The translations under genes were made by a program, and so were the position numbers. Positions 32,700 to 43,915 of a stretch of DNA of 64,000 bases are shown here, piece by piece (position 1 is the first letter of the stretch; each line of letters starts with the position of its first letter). Location of the stretch: positions 11,470,001-11,534,000 of the forward strand of contig AP026538.1 in assembly GCA_026075535.2 (NCBI GenBank). The letters run 5' to 3'. The notes under the pieces are model-generated. The model had not been told where the DNA came from. It did no database searches and was given only the letters and a program-made list of their open reading frames with translations. The stretch comes from Tricholoma matsutake (Eukaryota; Basidiomycota; Agaricomycetes; Agaricales; Tricholomataceae).

Positions 32700-34491
32700 C
32701 ATGATTATCTTGATCACCAATCATGACCATGTCGAACAAAAGTCTCTCAATCTTCAATCCTTTTTCTTTGCAATTGGGCCCAAAAGGGCAACACCAAATG
32801 CGGACACAAGAGATCATTTGGTATGCAGAGTCCCAATTCTGTCGAGTTTTGTTGGAGGTAGACCAGGCAAACTTTGTAAAACAATGTTGGATGCAAAAAA
32901 TTCTCTATGCCGAGCTTGTATGTTGAGATCTTTCCTAAAGGAAGTAGGTGTACATCGCTGACAAGTATGACAGATGTATGTCATGTCTTGGATCGGCATC
33001 GGCACCTCCATCGGCCTTATGATGGATGTGCTGATCCTTCTTCGGTCCTTGGCCGACAGTCTCGCCAATGTGAATTTGAACCACCTACCCCTTGGATTCC
33101 ATCCATCTCTCTTGGCCTCATTGGATGATGGTGTTGCCAGCAATGGTCCTAGCCATCTGGTGGATTCTTATGTATGTGATTGGTGGAGCCACAATAGTGA
33201 ACCGGCACCAGGGCAAATTTTCGCCAGTGACACCCTGGATAAGTGCCTCGATAGCTATCAGCAGTATCTCCCTGCCCCTGTGATCACCAGCTTGCTGCCC
33301 ACCAATAGCCAGCCAGCAGACAATGCTGCCAATGGCTGAGCTGACTGCTGATCTTGCATCGACCTGCAGGCTCTCATTGGGGATTTGTTCAATGAAGCAC
33401 ATGGGATGCAAGATTTCATAGATGGCTGCGAATCATCAGCAGAGGCTGCGATGAATGTGAATGTCAGGCAATCAGCAGGGTTCCAACAATGGCACCGGCA
33501 GCAGCATCGGCAGTGGCATCAAAAAACAACCATGGACACACTGGGAGATGGTTGGCTGTAAGAAGACAATCGGAACTGGCATCTACACAAGCACAGGCTG
33601 AACTTGAGCACCTGAAGGCCCTTCCCCCAACCTCCTACAAGTGGACCTGGGGTGTTGATATTGCAGAGAATGAGGTTTTAGCAATCAATCAGGGCAACCA
33701 AGGGCAAGGGAAAGGCACAGCATTCTGGGTACGCAGGGTCTCTACCTGATGGCGCGCAGCAAAAGAAGGAGTGGTCAGATGGACCAAGTCTCCCAACAGT
33801 TGTCTCTGCCTATAGTCGACCACCCACTGTTACTGGTCACAATGCTGGCCTATATTTTTCAGATGCTGAATCCGATGTGTCCAATGCTGGGACTGCTCCC
33901 ATTGTTCCTGTCCCTGCTCCCATTGCTTCAGTCCCCATTGCCGATGCTGATCTCTCTGCTGCTGACACCAATTCTGATTCTGTCCCTGTTCCCACTACCG
34001 ATCCCGTCCCCACTGCCGCTGCTGATGCCGAGGCACTCATGGTTTGGCAAGGTGAAGATGATGTAGCAAATGATGCTGATCAGCATACCGCCCTTCAGGC
34101 AGCCATGGCATATGGTTCTGATTCATCATCTGCCTCTACAGGTTCCCCAACTGGCATTGATGCTGCTGACTTCTACCTCGATGATTCTACCTCTTCATCT
34201 CCACCCTCAAATCCCTTATCAGCTTTTGCCACTGCATCTGATGCGGCGGATGTTTTTCTCTCATCATCAGAGACAGATTCTACTGGACCTCGGGGTGAAT
34301 CCAATGCTGATGCTGATGATGCTGGTGCCGATTCTGACAATTTTAGTGATGAGTCCCCCAGCACCTCCCAGATAGAGCACCCCACTCCTTCTTGCATCAT
34401 GCTGCCCATCTATACTCATGCAGACTTTGATTATGTTGATGACACTTGGTTGCATGGCTCTGATGTTATGGACACTACGGATGATGGATGA
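32700..34491 (+). pseudogene. KDZ-1 accessory region D: degraded ORFs, acidic C-terminus
   Basis: Downstream of the transposase in the same orientation. Open pieces include a segment with SLLASLDDGVASNGPSHL and CLDSYQQYLPAPVITSLL (about 33100-33340), a basic ORF 33489-33749 (GRWLAVRRQSELASTQAQ, SYKWTWGVDIAENEVLAI), and, one frame over, a 200-residue Ala/Asp/Ser-rich acidic ORF (33877-34491) ending YVDDTWLHGSDVMDTTDD. The composition suggests a disordered protein. The start is uncertain and several frames are mixed. The GCCGAT/GCCAAT hexamers seen elsewhere in the element recur at 33900-34030. Confidence 0.4.
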
Positions 34492-34789
34492 TGCTCATTT
34501 ATTTCATTTACATATTCTATACATGAACATGTAGTAATAATTGTTGGTGCTTCTGGAACACTGAACATTTTCTGCCTGATCCCTAATCCCAGTGCCGGTG
34601 CCATGCTTAATTCTGATGCTGATCTCTGATTTCATGAAGGTCTGTATTACATGTCCGATGTCGGTAAATTTTTAATTTCTGCCAGTGCCAGTGCTGACCC
34701 ATTTCATAGGTCTGCATACAACAAATGAATGATTGCTAATTGAGGCATTTATCATACATGTCACTATATAACCTTCGGCATCAGGAAAT
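34492..34789. other. KDZ-1 right subterminal non-coding stretch
   Basis: No ORF or RNA gene seen. It holds scattered GTGCCGGTGCC-type repeats and leads into the right inverted repeat. Confidence 0.4.
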
Positions 34790-35206
34790 TTCCTTAGGCG
34801 GCATCAGCAGCATTGACCAACACCAATCGGGTTGGCAAGCTGATCCCGTTTGGTAGGTCTGCACTACATAGAAAATCAGTATCATTGCCTATAGCTAGGC
34901 CATACAGTTTCCTATGCACATCTATACCAAGACCATTAGCCTGATGCCGATGCCGTATATCTATGCCAATGCCAATGCCAATGCTGTTGCCGTTGCCGAG
35001 TACCATGTCCAACAGTTTCTCTGATCTGTATATTAACATTCTTCATAGTGTATCACAAGCAAGAATTGTAAAAGGGTATTCATTTGATACTAGTACATGT
35101 TATACATACTATGAGAGTGTTCGACAGCATCCACCAAATCCGTATCATTCGGTACACTGTATGTGTTCGATAGACCATATTATTTGGTACATTGTAGCTT
35201 ACCTAT
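34790..35206 (+). repeat. Right terminal inverted repeat of KDZ-1
   Basis: The reverse complement of 2392-2850. It ends TGTAGCTTACCTAT at 35206, and the end of the second KDZ copy at 40661 has the same final TGTAGCTTACCTAT. Confidence 0.8.
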
Positions 35207-35446
35207 CTGATCTCTCTTTGGAATACTCCCATGCCCCCTTTAGTTTTCTGTTCATTTTATTTTTATTTTTCTCTTTCATTTATCATATTTTCTATTCACT
35301 TCTAATTGTGGCCTTATCCCTGCAGTCTTTATCTCTTTATCTCTCCTTCTTCATTCTTAATAATTCTCTCAACAACCTAGGTCCTTTTATGGGTAATCAT
35401 CTTCATTGCTTCTCTTTTTAAACCACTCAACATTCATATCAGTGCC

Positions 35447-36419
35447 ATGTCTTCAAGTGGCAAGCAAGCTTCACAGCCTGTTATTAAAACTCACAGATAT
35501 CACCCATTCAAAGACACTGTTGCAAGTTCTCAACCTATTTCTCAATCTCCTTGTACTGGAGATGCATCTGTGGAGCATCAGGTTCCATCAGGTTCCTCTG
35601 GGCTCTCAGCCTTGGCCTCTCATCCAATCCTGGATTATTTTGGCTATTGGTTTCACAAAACCCACTGTATCTTAATCTGTGTTGCCTGCAGGTTTGCAGT
35701 TATCCCTGGCAGTGCTCTGGGGTATGCAAATGCCAGCATAATATCTCTTCAACACAGGATGAGAAATGCACTGGAATACTCTTGTCACCAAATTGAATGT
35801 CACAACCCAGACTTCAATCTCTCCACCCCCCAACTGCCAGCCTGTGGAGCTTCTCCAGATTCAGTCCGATGCCTATTGTTGCAATCTGTGTAACTATGGC
35901 ACTTTAACCTCATCCTCTTTTTCAAACCATTGGAGTGCCAACCATCGATCATCAAATGATATCTCACTCAATGAGTGTTACCACAGAGGACATGTCCAAA
36001 CATTCTTCCCTCATATCAACTGCCAGTACTTTCAGGTTCATCCTCCAATTCCTAATTCAACTCCACTCTTTGATATTTATATGAGGAAGGAAGTGCCTAC
36101 TTATGAAGCTTTTGATGTTACAATCCCGGCTGCACCACATGAAATTCCTCCACTGTTGTATCAAACAAGGTGGCATGAACACTTGGAGACCTACTATTTA
36201 TGGTATATATACATAAAGTGGAACAAGCCCAGGGGAAAAAACAGTCGTTTGGTGAGTGCTTATATACCCTGTGGCCATGCACAGACCATGTGGTCACGTT
36301 TGTTCACTCAAAAACAAATTTGGCACAACTTCCCAGATGACTTCCCACGACCACGACAACAACACCAACAATGCCGTTTCCACAAAAACAACCACAACAA
36401 CCAAACGAACACAGAGTAG
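35447..36419 (+). pseudogene. OrsD-like Cys/His-domain protein fragment
   Basis: The ATG at 35447 opens a Ser/Pro/Gln-rich start, then LDYFGYWFHKTHCILICVAC and RFAVIPGSALGYANASI. One frame later it reads PVELLQIQSDAYCCNLCNYG, HWSANHRSSNDISLNECY and VQTFFPHINCQYFQVHPP. This order (C-x2-C, paired His, second C-x2-C, distal H, then VQTFF and F-x-V) fits the fungal OrsD/DUF3505 domain, often found in large transposon-linked proteins. The one-base frame change near 35840 and the abrupt end in tandem repeats at 36420 mark it as a broken fragment. The 240 bp between KDZ-1 and the ATG are AT-rich and hold nothing recognisable. Family assignment is from memory of the pattern only. Confidence 0.6.
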
Positions 36420-37310
36420 ATAGCCCAAATGATGAACAAGGGTCGTTTGGGCCCTAGGGTATGTTGTTTTATAGTTAATTCTTTTCTTTTACTAACTAAC
36501 TAACTAACTAAAAGTTTTTTCTTCTTTTTTAGGTACTTTTCACTTTGATAACAAAATCACCCACCCACCGAATGATGCCTTTGCCACCGCTGTGAGCTGC
36601 TGCTCACAGGCCGGCATTGGGCTGCTTCTGGACCACAACAACCACACCCAATGCCGCCACTGCAAGCCTCTGCTCGCAGGGTGGCAACGGGCCCTTTCCT
36701 GGACAATGACGAATAGCAGGATGATGAGGATGACAAATCAGGGGGACAAGGACAAATCAGGGGGCTCTGCTGCAGACAGCCCAAATGACGCTAGTCGTCG
36801 TTTGGGCTGTCGAGTATTTTTTTTTAAATCTTATTTCTTTTACTAACGATTATTTTCTTAGTTTCTTATCTTTTGCTAATGACGTCGCCTAGCCACCACA
36901 CAACACACCTGGGCCCTCGCCATACACCACCCATGCCCTATGTCACTGCTGTGAGCCTCTGCTCGCAGGGTGGCAACAGGTACCGCCACTTCCAGACAGC
37001 AACAGCAATGTCACAGCACCACCAACCCGCCTATGAGCCACTGCTCATAGGGGGTAATGGAGGTGCCAATGACAAACAACACACAGGGAGGGGCTGAAAA
37101 GTGACAGGGAGCAGAAAACGGACAACAACGAGAACAGGGGAGGGGGCAACACATGATGGGGAGATGACCGACAACAACCACTCTCGACCCCCCACCCTCC
37201 CTACAAATGCAAGACAGTGGGGCTATTTTATTATTATATTGTTCTTCTTTGTTTGCTTTCAGTTTTTTAGCAACACCACTGCAAGCAACTGCTCACAGGG
37301 TGTAAATATA
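36420..37310. repeat. Tandem repeat of about 357 bp with hairpins, 2.5 copies
   Basis: The unit carries AGCCCAAATGA...TCGTTTGGGC (36423 and 36779, offset about 357 bp), then a T-rich tract with CTTTTACTAAC, then GTGAGC..CTGCTC.CAGG (36590 and 36946). A third partial unit ends near 37302. Each AGCCCAAA...TTTGGGC is a stem-loop, and each TGAGC..GCTCA is a smaller one. A four-base repeat ACTA lies at 36493-36511. No convincing gene. Confidence 0.65.
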
Positions 37311-37339
37311 ATTAGTTTTATCTATGATATATTATAATT

Positions 37340-37531
37340 TAGTTAGACTCATAAAAACAGCCTGAAGACTGGTCAAAACCGGTCTTTTGGGGTCAACCGA
37401 ACTGAATAGGACCGGTCCTATTCAGTTTGATTGTGGTCCATCTAATCTGGGCATCAATTTGGACCAGTTTCAGTCTCCGGTTGACCCCTTGGGGGTCAAA
37501 AAACCAGACCAAACCAGACCCTTAAACACTA
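37340..37531. mobile_element. hAT-type MITE remnant, one end only
   Basis: The right end reads GACCCTTAAACACTA, the same terminus (with one change) as the element at 43916-44737. The GGTC/GACC-rich interior (AACCGGTC, GGACCGGTCC) is shared in style. No left end with TAGTGTTTAA was found, so this copy is truncated. Confidence 0.55.
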
Positions 37532-37578
37532 GATGAATACCTATTGCCAGAAGTTGGAACTTGATGTCCATAATGTGG

Positions 37579-38768
37579 TGATGATACTCAACCTGGGAAA
37601 ACCACCAAAACAGCCAATGAGGCAACCGATGACATTTGCACAAGTCAGAGGAAGGGTGCGAGACGTTCCAAATGTTTGCAGTCCAACCTATGGGAGGACA
37701 ACTAGTTGGTACTAGTCATAAAGGTAGTTAGTTCTATATGAGATGAAGGTGTTTGACACAGTCTGATGGGGTATCAATCAATATCGAGGACAATCGATGA
37801 GATTGACGGCAAATGAGTTTTATTGTTGATGGTCGAAGTGTGAATTCTGAGGACCTTTTGATAGGTCAATAGTATATGAAGGCTATAGCCAATGGCTATA
37901 AAGTGTTGGAATGGTTGCTAGTGCTAACGATCAGAGGATCAAAGGAAGATCAAGGACGACGATGGTCACAGAAGTTTCCCGTCGATCGAGAAAACTTGTA
38001 GAAGCTTAGATTGTTTTTGAGAATAGATTGGATTCTTGAAACTTTATACGAGATGATAGGTGAAGACGATTTCTTGTTATTTCCGAGTAGATACTACAGA
38101 GTTTTATATGTTTTAAAGAAACTTCCTAAAATGGTATGAGAAACATGTGTAGAACATGAGGCAAAAGATATGAGTTAAGGCATGAGGCCAAAAAGGAGAC
38201 TGGAATCCGAACAAGAAAGAGATATATCATATGATGAAAGAGTAATAAAGGGTATAGAACTGAAAAGGGACTGTCCTTTGTGTATAAACCACGCTAAGTC
38301 TTGCAATAATTTGTCCAGCAGGTTCTGTACGCAATGGGGACTTGGAACGAGGCTGACCTACTATCAGCAGGTTTGAGCATGAGTTGGAATACTTCCTGGT
38401 GCATGGTATTCCACCATATAGATAACAAATGTGGCACCCGATGTCGCTCGTAGTCTCTCGATATCGATTGATAATGCTCAATGATGGTCAACAATGTTCG
38501 ATCGCAGTCACAGCTGTTTGAAGTTTGATCAGGGATGTTCAATGGTCATTTAGAGGGATCTTAGGGGCTTTCAAAGTAGTCCTAAAGTTGTGCAATGTGG
38601 TTTCTCAGTACGATTGATGTTGCTGGTGATGTTTTGACACGGTCAATATGATATCGCGATCAATAAACTGGGTCGCGCTGCATCTGGGACATCATAGGAG
38701 TTAGCCGATGTGATTAGAATGTGGTTAAAGTGGTGAATTGGCCTTTGAGCCAAGGAGACAACCTATCA
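37579..38768 (-). repeat. R1 copy 2 (solo-LTR-like)
   Basis: Same orientation and near-full length compared with 3997-5147. It shares the start TGATGATACTCAACC, GTCAGAGGAAGG, the block around AGATACTACAGAGTTTTATA, and the end ACCTATCA. No target duplication can be read at its ends. It separates the hAT remnant from the second KDZ copy. Confidence 0.6.
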
Positions 38769-38921
38769 GCAGATGGAGGGGTAAGCTTCATTTATTTCAA
38801 ATCAGGTTGAAGTTCAGGGCTGCTGCCATGTGTCTGGACACTGCTGTGTCCTGGCCACTGCTGTTTCTCTATCCACTCCCATGTCTTGTCTATCCCAACT
38901 GACATTATGATCAATTTGCAG

Positions 38922-39306
38922 TCTGGCAACATGAACATGCTGCCATACTACCTGGTGGCCCACAACCAGCTCACCCTACCTGCCGATCCAGTAAGTGTCA
39001 TCCTCATTTGTGTTTCTACATTAGTTCATCCTGTTGCAGGACTTGACAGACAGGGAGTTGTTGAGCTGCCATGCTGAAGTGAAGGCCCTTCAAGACCAGC
39101 TTGGCACATCGTAGAAGGATGCCAGTCATTGTCTGTACATGGCCAAGGTGGAGAAGCTCGGCCAACAAGATATAACATTGAAAACATATGCCATTTTGAA
39201 GGAAAGGGTTGAGAATAAGTTGAAATCATTCGGAAAGAGGTTCTCAGAAATTACACTGTCATCCCACTCAGACGCTATGGCCAATCCCCCTGCCAATTCC
39301 CAGTGA
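38922..39306 (+). pseudogene. KDZ accessory gene A, second copy (exons 2 and 3)
   Basis: Two exons match the second and third exons of the gene at 23469-24238. 38922-38990 gives SGNMNMLPYYLVAHNQLT and PADP before GTAAGT. 39040-39306 gives DLTDRELLSCHAEVKALQ, a TAG after LGTS, then the coiled segment (KVEKLGQQDITLKTYAIL) to a stop. The exon 2 acceptor is a regular TTTGCAG. Exon 1 is missing, cut off by R1 copy 2. Transcription points at the KDZ terminus at 40661, as gene A does at the left end of KDZ-1. Hence this is the corresponding end of another element, inverted. Confidence 0.7.
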
Positions 39307-39339
39307 TGTGGAAGGATAATTAATACCTTACTCATTATA

Positions 39340-40510
39340 TATACATCTATGTAGCTTTTGTCTGTATTCTGTTCTTAATGCACATCATTGTAGTAATATC
39401 ATTGTTTTTGTGGTCCTGTCAAGCTCCGATGTCAGTGCCACTTCCCCAGTCCCATCCCTTTTCCCATCCCTGTTCCCATCCCCACTCCTGTCCCCTTCCC
39501 TGCAATTGCATTTCAAACATTACTAATGTCTGTACTGTGTTCTTAATGCACATCTATCTGTACAGTACAGCAAGTAAAGTAGTAATATAGTCATTGCTTA
39601 ATTAATAGAGTATGTACAAATATATAGTGAGTTCGATGCCATCCATTGAAACAGATAATACAATGTGTACATTCAATAGTCCCTGTCTCCACTCCCATCC
39701 CCATCCCCGTCCCCATCCCCTTCCCTGCAATTGCATTTCAAACATTACTAATGTCTGTACTATGTTCTTAATGCACATCTATCTGTACAGTACAGCAAGT
39801 AAAGTAGTACTGTAGTCATTGGTTAATTAATAGAGTATGTACAAATATATAGTGAGTTTGATGGTGTCCATTGAAACAGATAATACAATGTGTACATTCA
39901 ATAGTCCCTGTCCCTGTCCCCGCTCCTGTCCCCTTCCCCGTCCCCTTCCCTGCAATTGCATTTCAAACATTACTAATGTCTGTACTATGTTCTTAATGCA
40001 CATCTATCTGTACGGTACAGCAAGTAATGTAGTAATGTAGTCATTGGTTAATTAATCGAGTATGTACAAATATATAGTGAGTTCAATGGCATCCATTGAA
40101 ACAGATAATACAATGTGTACAGTCAATAGTCCCCGTCCCTGCTCCCATCCCTGCTCCCATCCCTGCTCCCATCCCCATCCCCATCCCCATCCCCATCCCT
40201 TTCCCTGCAATTGCATTTCAAACATTACTAATGTCTGTACTATGTTCTTAATGCACATCTATCTGTATGGTACAGCAAGTAAAGTAGTAAAGTAGTCATT
40301 GGTTAATTAATAGAGTCTGTACAAATATATAGTGAGTTTGATGGTGTCCATCAAAACAGATAATACAATGTACAGTCAGTAGTATTCATAGGTTAATATT
40401 GCTCATTCCCATGTCCATGCCCAATGGCAATGCCGTGGCCGTGTCTGTGCCCGTTGCATTTCAAATGTTACTAATGTCTGTATTACATTCCTAATGCATG
40501 TCTATTGTAA
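39340..40510 (+). repeat. Tandem repeat of about 225 bp, five units
   Basis: The marker TCTTAATGCA recurs at 39541, 39766, 39991 and 40246, with a diverged TCCTAATGCA near 40488. Spacings are 225, 225, 255 and about 242 bp. Each unit has a CCCATC/CCTGTC pyrimidine run of variable length, TTTCAAACATTACTAATGTC, TTAATTAAT and GTACAAATATATAGTGAGTT. The length change in the fourth unit is extra CCCATC hexamers. The small ORFs in each unit are by-products of the repeat. Confidence 0.9.
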
Positions 40511-40519
40511 GATATAATA

Positions 40520-40661
40520 ATCAGTGTACAATGTAGTCATTGGTTAATATAGTATAGTGACTTTATATAGTGAGTTCGACAGCATCCATTGAACCTGTAT
40601 CATTCGATACAATGTACGTGTTCAATAGGTCATATCATTCGATACAGTGTAGCTTACCTAT
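40520..40661 (+). repeat. Terminal inverted repeat of a second KDZ element (KDZ-2)
   Basis: It reads GTTCGACAGCATCCA, then a run with CGTATCATTCG-like blocks, and ends GTGTAGCTTACCTAT at 40661, as KDZ-1 does at 35206. With gene A copy 2 at 38922-39306 it defines one end of KDZ-2. The rest of that element is not in the window. Confidence 0.75.
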
Positions 40662-41768
40662 GTGTTTGACATAGGGTTTTGGATGTGACACACTGTCTCA
40701 GTTGCAGGGGGGTCTCAAAGATTTTGCGGGTACTTGGATATGTTTGAGCACACTGTATAACTTTCACAAGAAAGGCAATGCTTACATCTATGTAGTTAGG
40801 CGCCACATGTCCAATCTTCAGCACTTGAGTAAATCTAGCGAGTTTTGATGGGTGCAGCCCAGAGGCTCAAGAACTGGCATTATATTGACAAAGGCACAGA
40901 GAGGAAGGGGAAGGGAACAATCAGTGGGTGTATGTAGAAGTGGTGGTGGTGGGGAGAGGAGAAGAGGGAGGGCGAACAATGAGAATGCTGATGCACAGAT
41001 ATTATCTTGACACACAGACCACCTACCCCATTTGGACTTGCAGGAATTTTCAATCTAAGTTTAAATTCGATCAGGAAGAAGTTCATGATGCATGTTATAT
41101 AGATTTGTTACAGTTGAAGAAACAAAGAAGAAATAAATAAAGCCTGAAGAAAAATACTTTGTCACTCTGCATCATTGGAAGTTGATGCATGACATTTTTA
41201 TCATTCTGAGTCATTCCAGGTCGCTGTGGGCCAAACAACTTCTCACTGGGTATCAGGGCTGATGACCAATATTTGCTGATATGGAATAGTGATAGTAGCC
41301 ATAACAATCCAGTAAGTTAATGGAAATGGAACTATGCCCTTCCCTGCCAAGCTTATTAGCATGGGTCTAATGGTGGACAGATTCAAGCCTGGTATAATGG
41401 CAGTTTTTCTTGGGATTTTGTTCCTGTAGACTCTGCCATTAGTGCGACAACTTTGACCAGTGCAATACTGTCAATGAGCATGACATCATTGTCAAGTACG
41501 GCAGTTTCAACTGGTGCTTGATCTCTAATTCCTTTCCAAGTTATGCATGTCTTTATCATCATTCAAACCTTTGCAGGTTTCAGGCAATAGGACCCCTTAG
41601 AAAACAGATCATATGAAATATTATATCACGTGCATAGACACTAATCTTATCTGTCAATGTTGTGACAATGGCCCAGCACGTCGAGAGGCCCATTGTTTGT
41701 CTGGTGAACTCCAGTAGAAACACATATATGGATACTGTAAATTACTAGCTCCATAATCCCCTCCACTC
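40662..41768 (+). other. Degenerate coding-like stretch, unassigned
   Basis: Several short frames keep protein-like pieces, for example CRNFQSKFKFDQEEVHDACY (41020-41100), then FVTLHHWKLMHDIFIILSHS and RSLWAKQLLTGYQG (about 41155-41250), with many stops. It resembles a decayed transposon-linked ORF upstream of the MULE. I do not recognise it. Confidence 0.3.
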
Positions 41769-42618
41769 ATGGCAGACCTCATTAAGTGCTTGTGGTGCTC
41801 ATTTTGTGGCGCACAAACTGATTTCCCCTGTAAACCCAACCTCCAATATTTGAAAACATGCGCCACCTGCAATACAAAGCAAAATGAATCAGCTGGGAAG
41901 AAGTGAGACACTAAGGAAAATAAAAATCCTTCAAAGAAGAAGTGATGGGATTAGGAAAGGATAAGACACCTGGCAGCCCACCAACATTTACGTGGAACAT
42001 CTTCAATCAACTTCTGATGGAAAACAAAGACAGTGCGTTCAAGTTTCACACATTCGTTATGCTCGAGGATGATGCCACCACAGTGCACAAACAGTCTGAG
42101 CAGCCTGGCCATGGCATTGCAACACATATTGTGAAGACAGCCTGGGATTTGGCAGGGTTCAGATTCAAGTTTGTTGAATTCAATTGAATAAATTCTTGCT
42201 GATCAAACTTACCTAAAATAAAACAGCTATAAGAAAAAACAAGTAAGCAAGATGTGCAATGGAATCACAATGTACACTTTCTACTGTGCACAGCTCATGG
42301 GCAAACAAACAAAGCATAAACTGACTGACAATACAAGGAAGCAGTGTGCATGTATGACAATGGATTGGTACCAATGTGATGGTTGGTTGCATGTAACAGT
42401 CGACGAGAGCGACCTGAGCACAGTTTGCATACGTATCACACACTACCACTGGCACCATCCCTACATGGACATATCAATTTGGGATAACATTGCAAAAAAA
42501 TTCTGCCTACCCTTGAAGGCAATGATCTCATAGTTGCTCAAGATATGGTGGGCAATCATGAAAAACAATCCAAAAACAGAGATAATGCAAAAACAAGTAT
42601 ATGCCCACTGGGCTCATC

Positions 42619-43020
42619 TGTTAGGAAACCACCCCATTACCTAATAAAATTTCATTTTTATTTTATTATGTCAAATTACCCTACATGACGCCAAATGACA
42701 CTACACTTTGATAGCATGAGAATTTTATTTCGCACGCATCAATATGTACACGCATGTACGAATGCATTGGTAACAACAATGTACAATATATGTAACATAG
42801 TATATAAACCCTAAATATATGCCTAGGGGACCCCAGTTGTGTTCTCTTAGGTATTCCACCTACGTTTTCGGTGTGAAAGGCCTATCTCAACAAACTCACC
42901 TATTAATAACCCCTCGCATCAAAACCATCAATTCCCCCATCACGAGCGTGGATCCCGCCCCCTTCTTGTAGAGAGAACCTGCATGGTCTTAGCTAGCAGA
43001 TAGTGGGTGTCGCCCTAACA
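42619..43020 (+). mobile_element. Solo LTR of the Gypsy-1 family
   Basis: 402 bp, TGTTAGGAAACC...CGCCCTAACA, the same family as 61285-61685 and in the same orientation. A perfect 5-bp target duplication TCATC flanks it (42614-42618 and 43021-43025), the footprint of LTR-LTR recombination that removed the internal part. Confidence 0.95.
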
Positions 43021-43915
43021 TCATCTACATGAGGCATCTTGGCAACTAAATAATGATCAAGTGAAGTCTGTCCTGGAACAGGTGGATGATATCAACATTG
43101 ACACAATTGCTGTTCCACCAGAAGATGGGATCTCATCACTTGCCTTTTCATTCAAGGATATACTGGACAACTATGGGGAGGAATTACTGAAATTGCAATG
43201 GGTTCAACCTGTTGGTACCTCATAACTTGATGTGGGTTATACTAAACTGATGTCACCTAAAGGGAAAACAAATGCAATGGGATATGAGTTATATGGGGTT
43301 GTTGGGGAAGCGAATGGACAGGTGCTTCCACTTGCATTTGCCTTCATGTGTTTGACAGATGGGACAGCTGCACTGGGTGCAAATGATCGAATGCTTGGAG
43401 ATGTTCTCTGACACATTGACAAGTACACACCTAACCTTGCTGTGGCACACAGCGAAAAAGATCCAACTGAATTGAGTGCAATCCATGATGTATGGCCTGA
43501 TGCAAAAAGTCAGCTCTGATATTAGCACACCATTAGGTATCTTGAAGAATGCCTGGCCAAAGATAAGCCACCTGCAAAATATGATCCCCAAAAAGCCCAT
43601 CAACAGTTTACATTCATTGATCCAACATGGGTGCCAGGTGTAACATCTGGTTGGCTTGAAGAGGGAGTTCACAAAGATGACACAGAGTGTGAACAACCCC
43701 TACAAATGATGAAGATGCTGAGGATGAAGAGCCCATAAGTCCAACACGAGTGCAAAACAAAACAAAAATGTACATGTGTTACTACAGATAATGGAACCAC
43801 CTGCAACATGTCATCCACCCATTTTCATACTCATCACAGATGGTAAATGCATCCCCATCTGGCCAGCACCTCCAAAGGTCATGAAAGGGGACTTGCCTAT
43901 TTTTTGCCCAAAGGA

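Larger units (their letters stand above)
2392..35206 (+). mobile_element. KDZ (Kyakuja-type) DNA transposon KDZ-1, split by a 20.3-kb nested copia
   Basis: Both ends carry matching inverted sequence. 2392-2850 is the reverse complement, with indels, of 34790-35206, and the outermost shared sequence is ATAGGTAAGCTACA. Between the ends lie a KDZ transposase with a CxC2-like domain and several accessory ORFs. Copia-1 (2856-23157 plus one target duplication) is inserted just inside the left inverted repeat. Removing it leaves about 12.5 kb. I could not find a matching target duplication: the 8 bases outside each end agree at only 5 positions. Nonsense codons in the transposase suggest an inactive copy. 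Confidence 0.8.

Noticed and set aside
39340..40510. CRISPR-like regular repeats
   Set aside because: The units are about 225-bp near-identical tandem repeats without distinct spacers, in a fungal transposon context.
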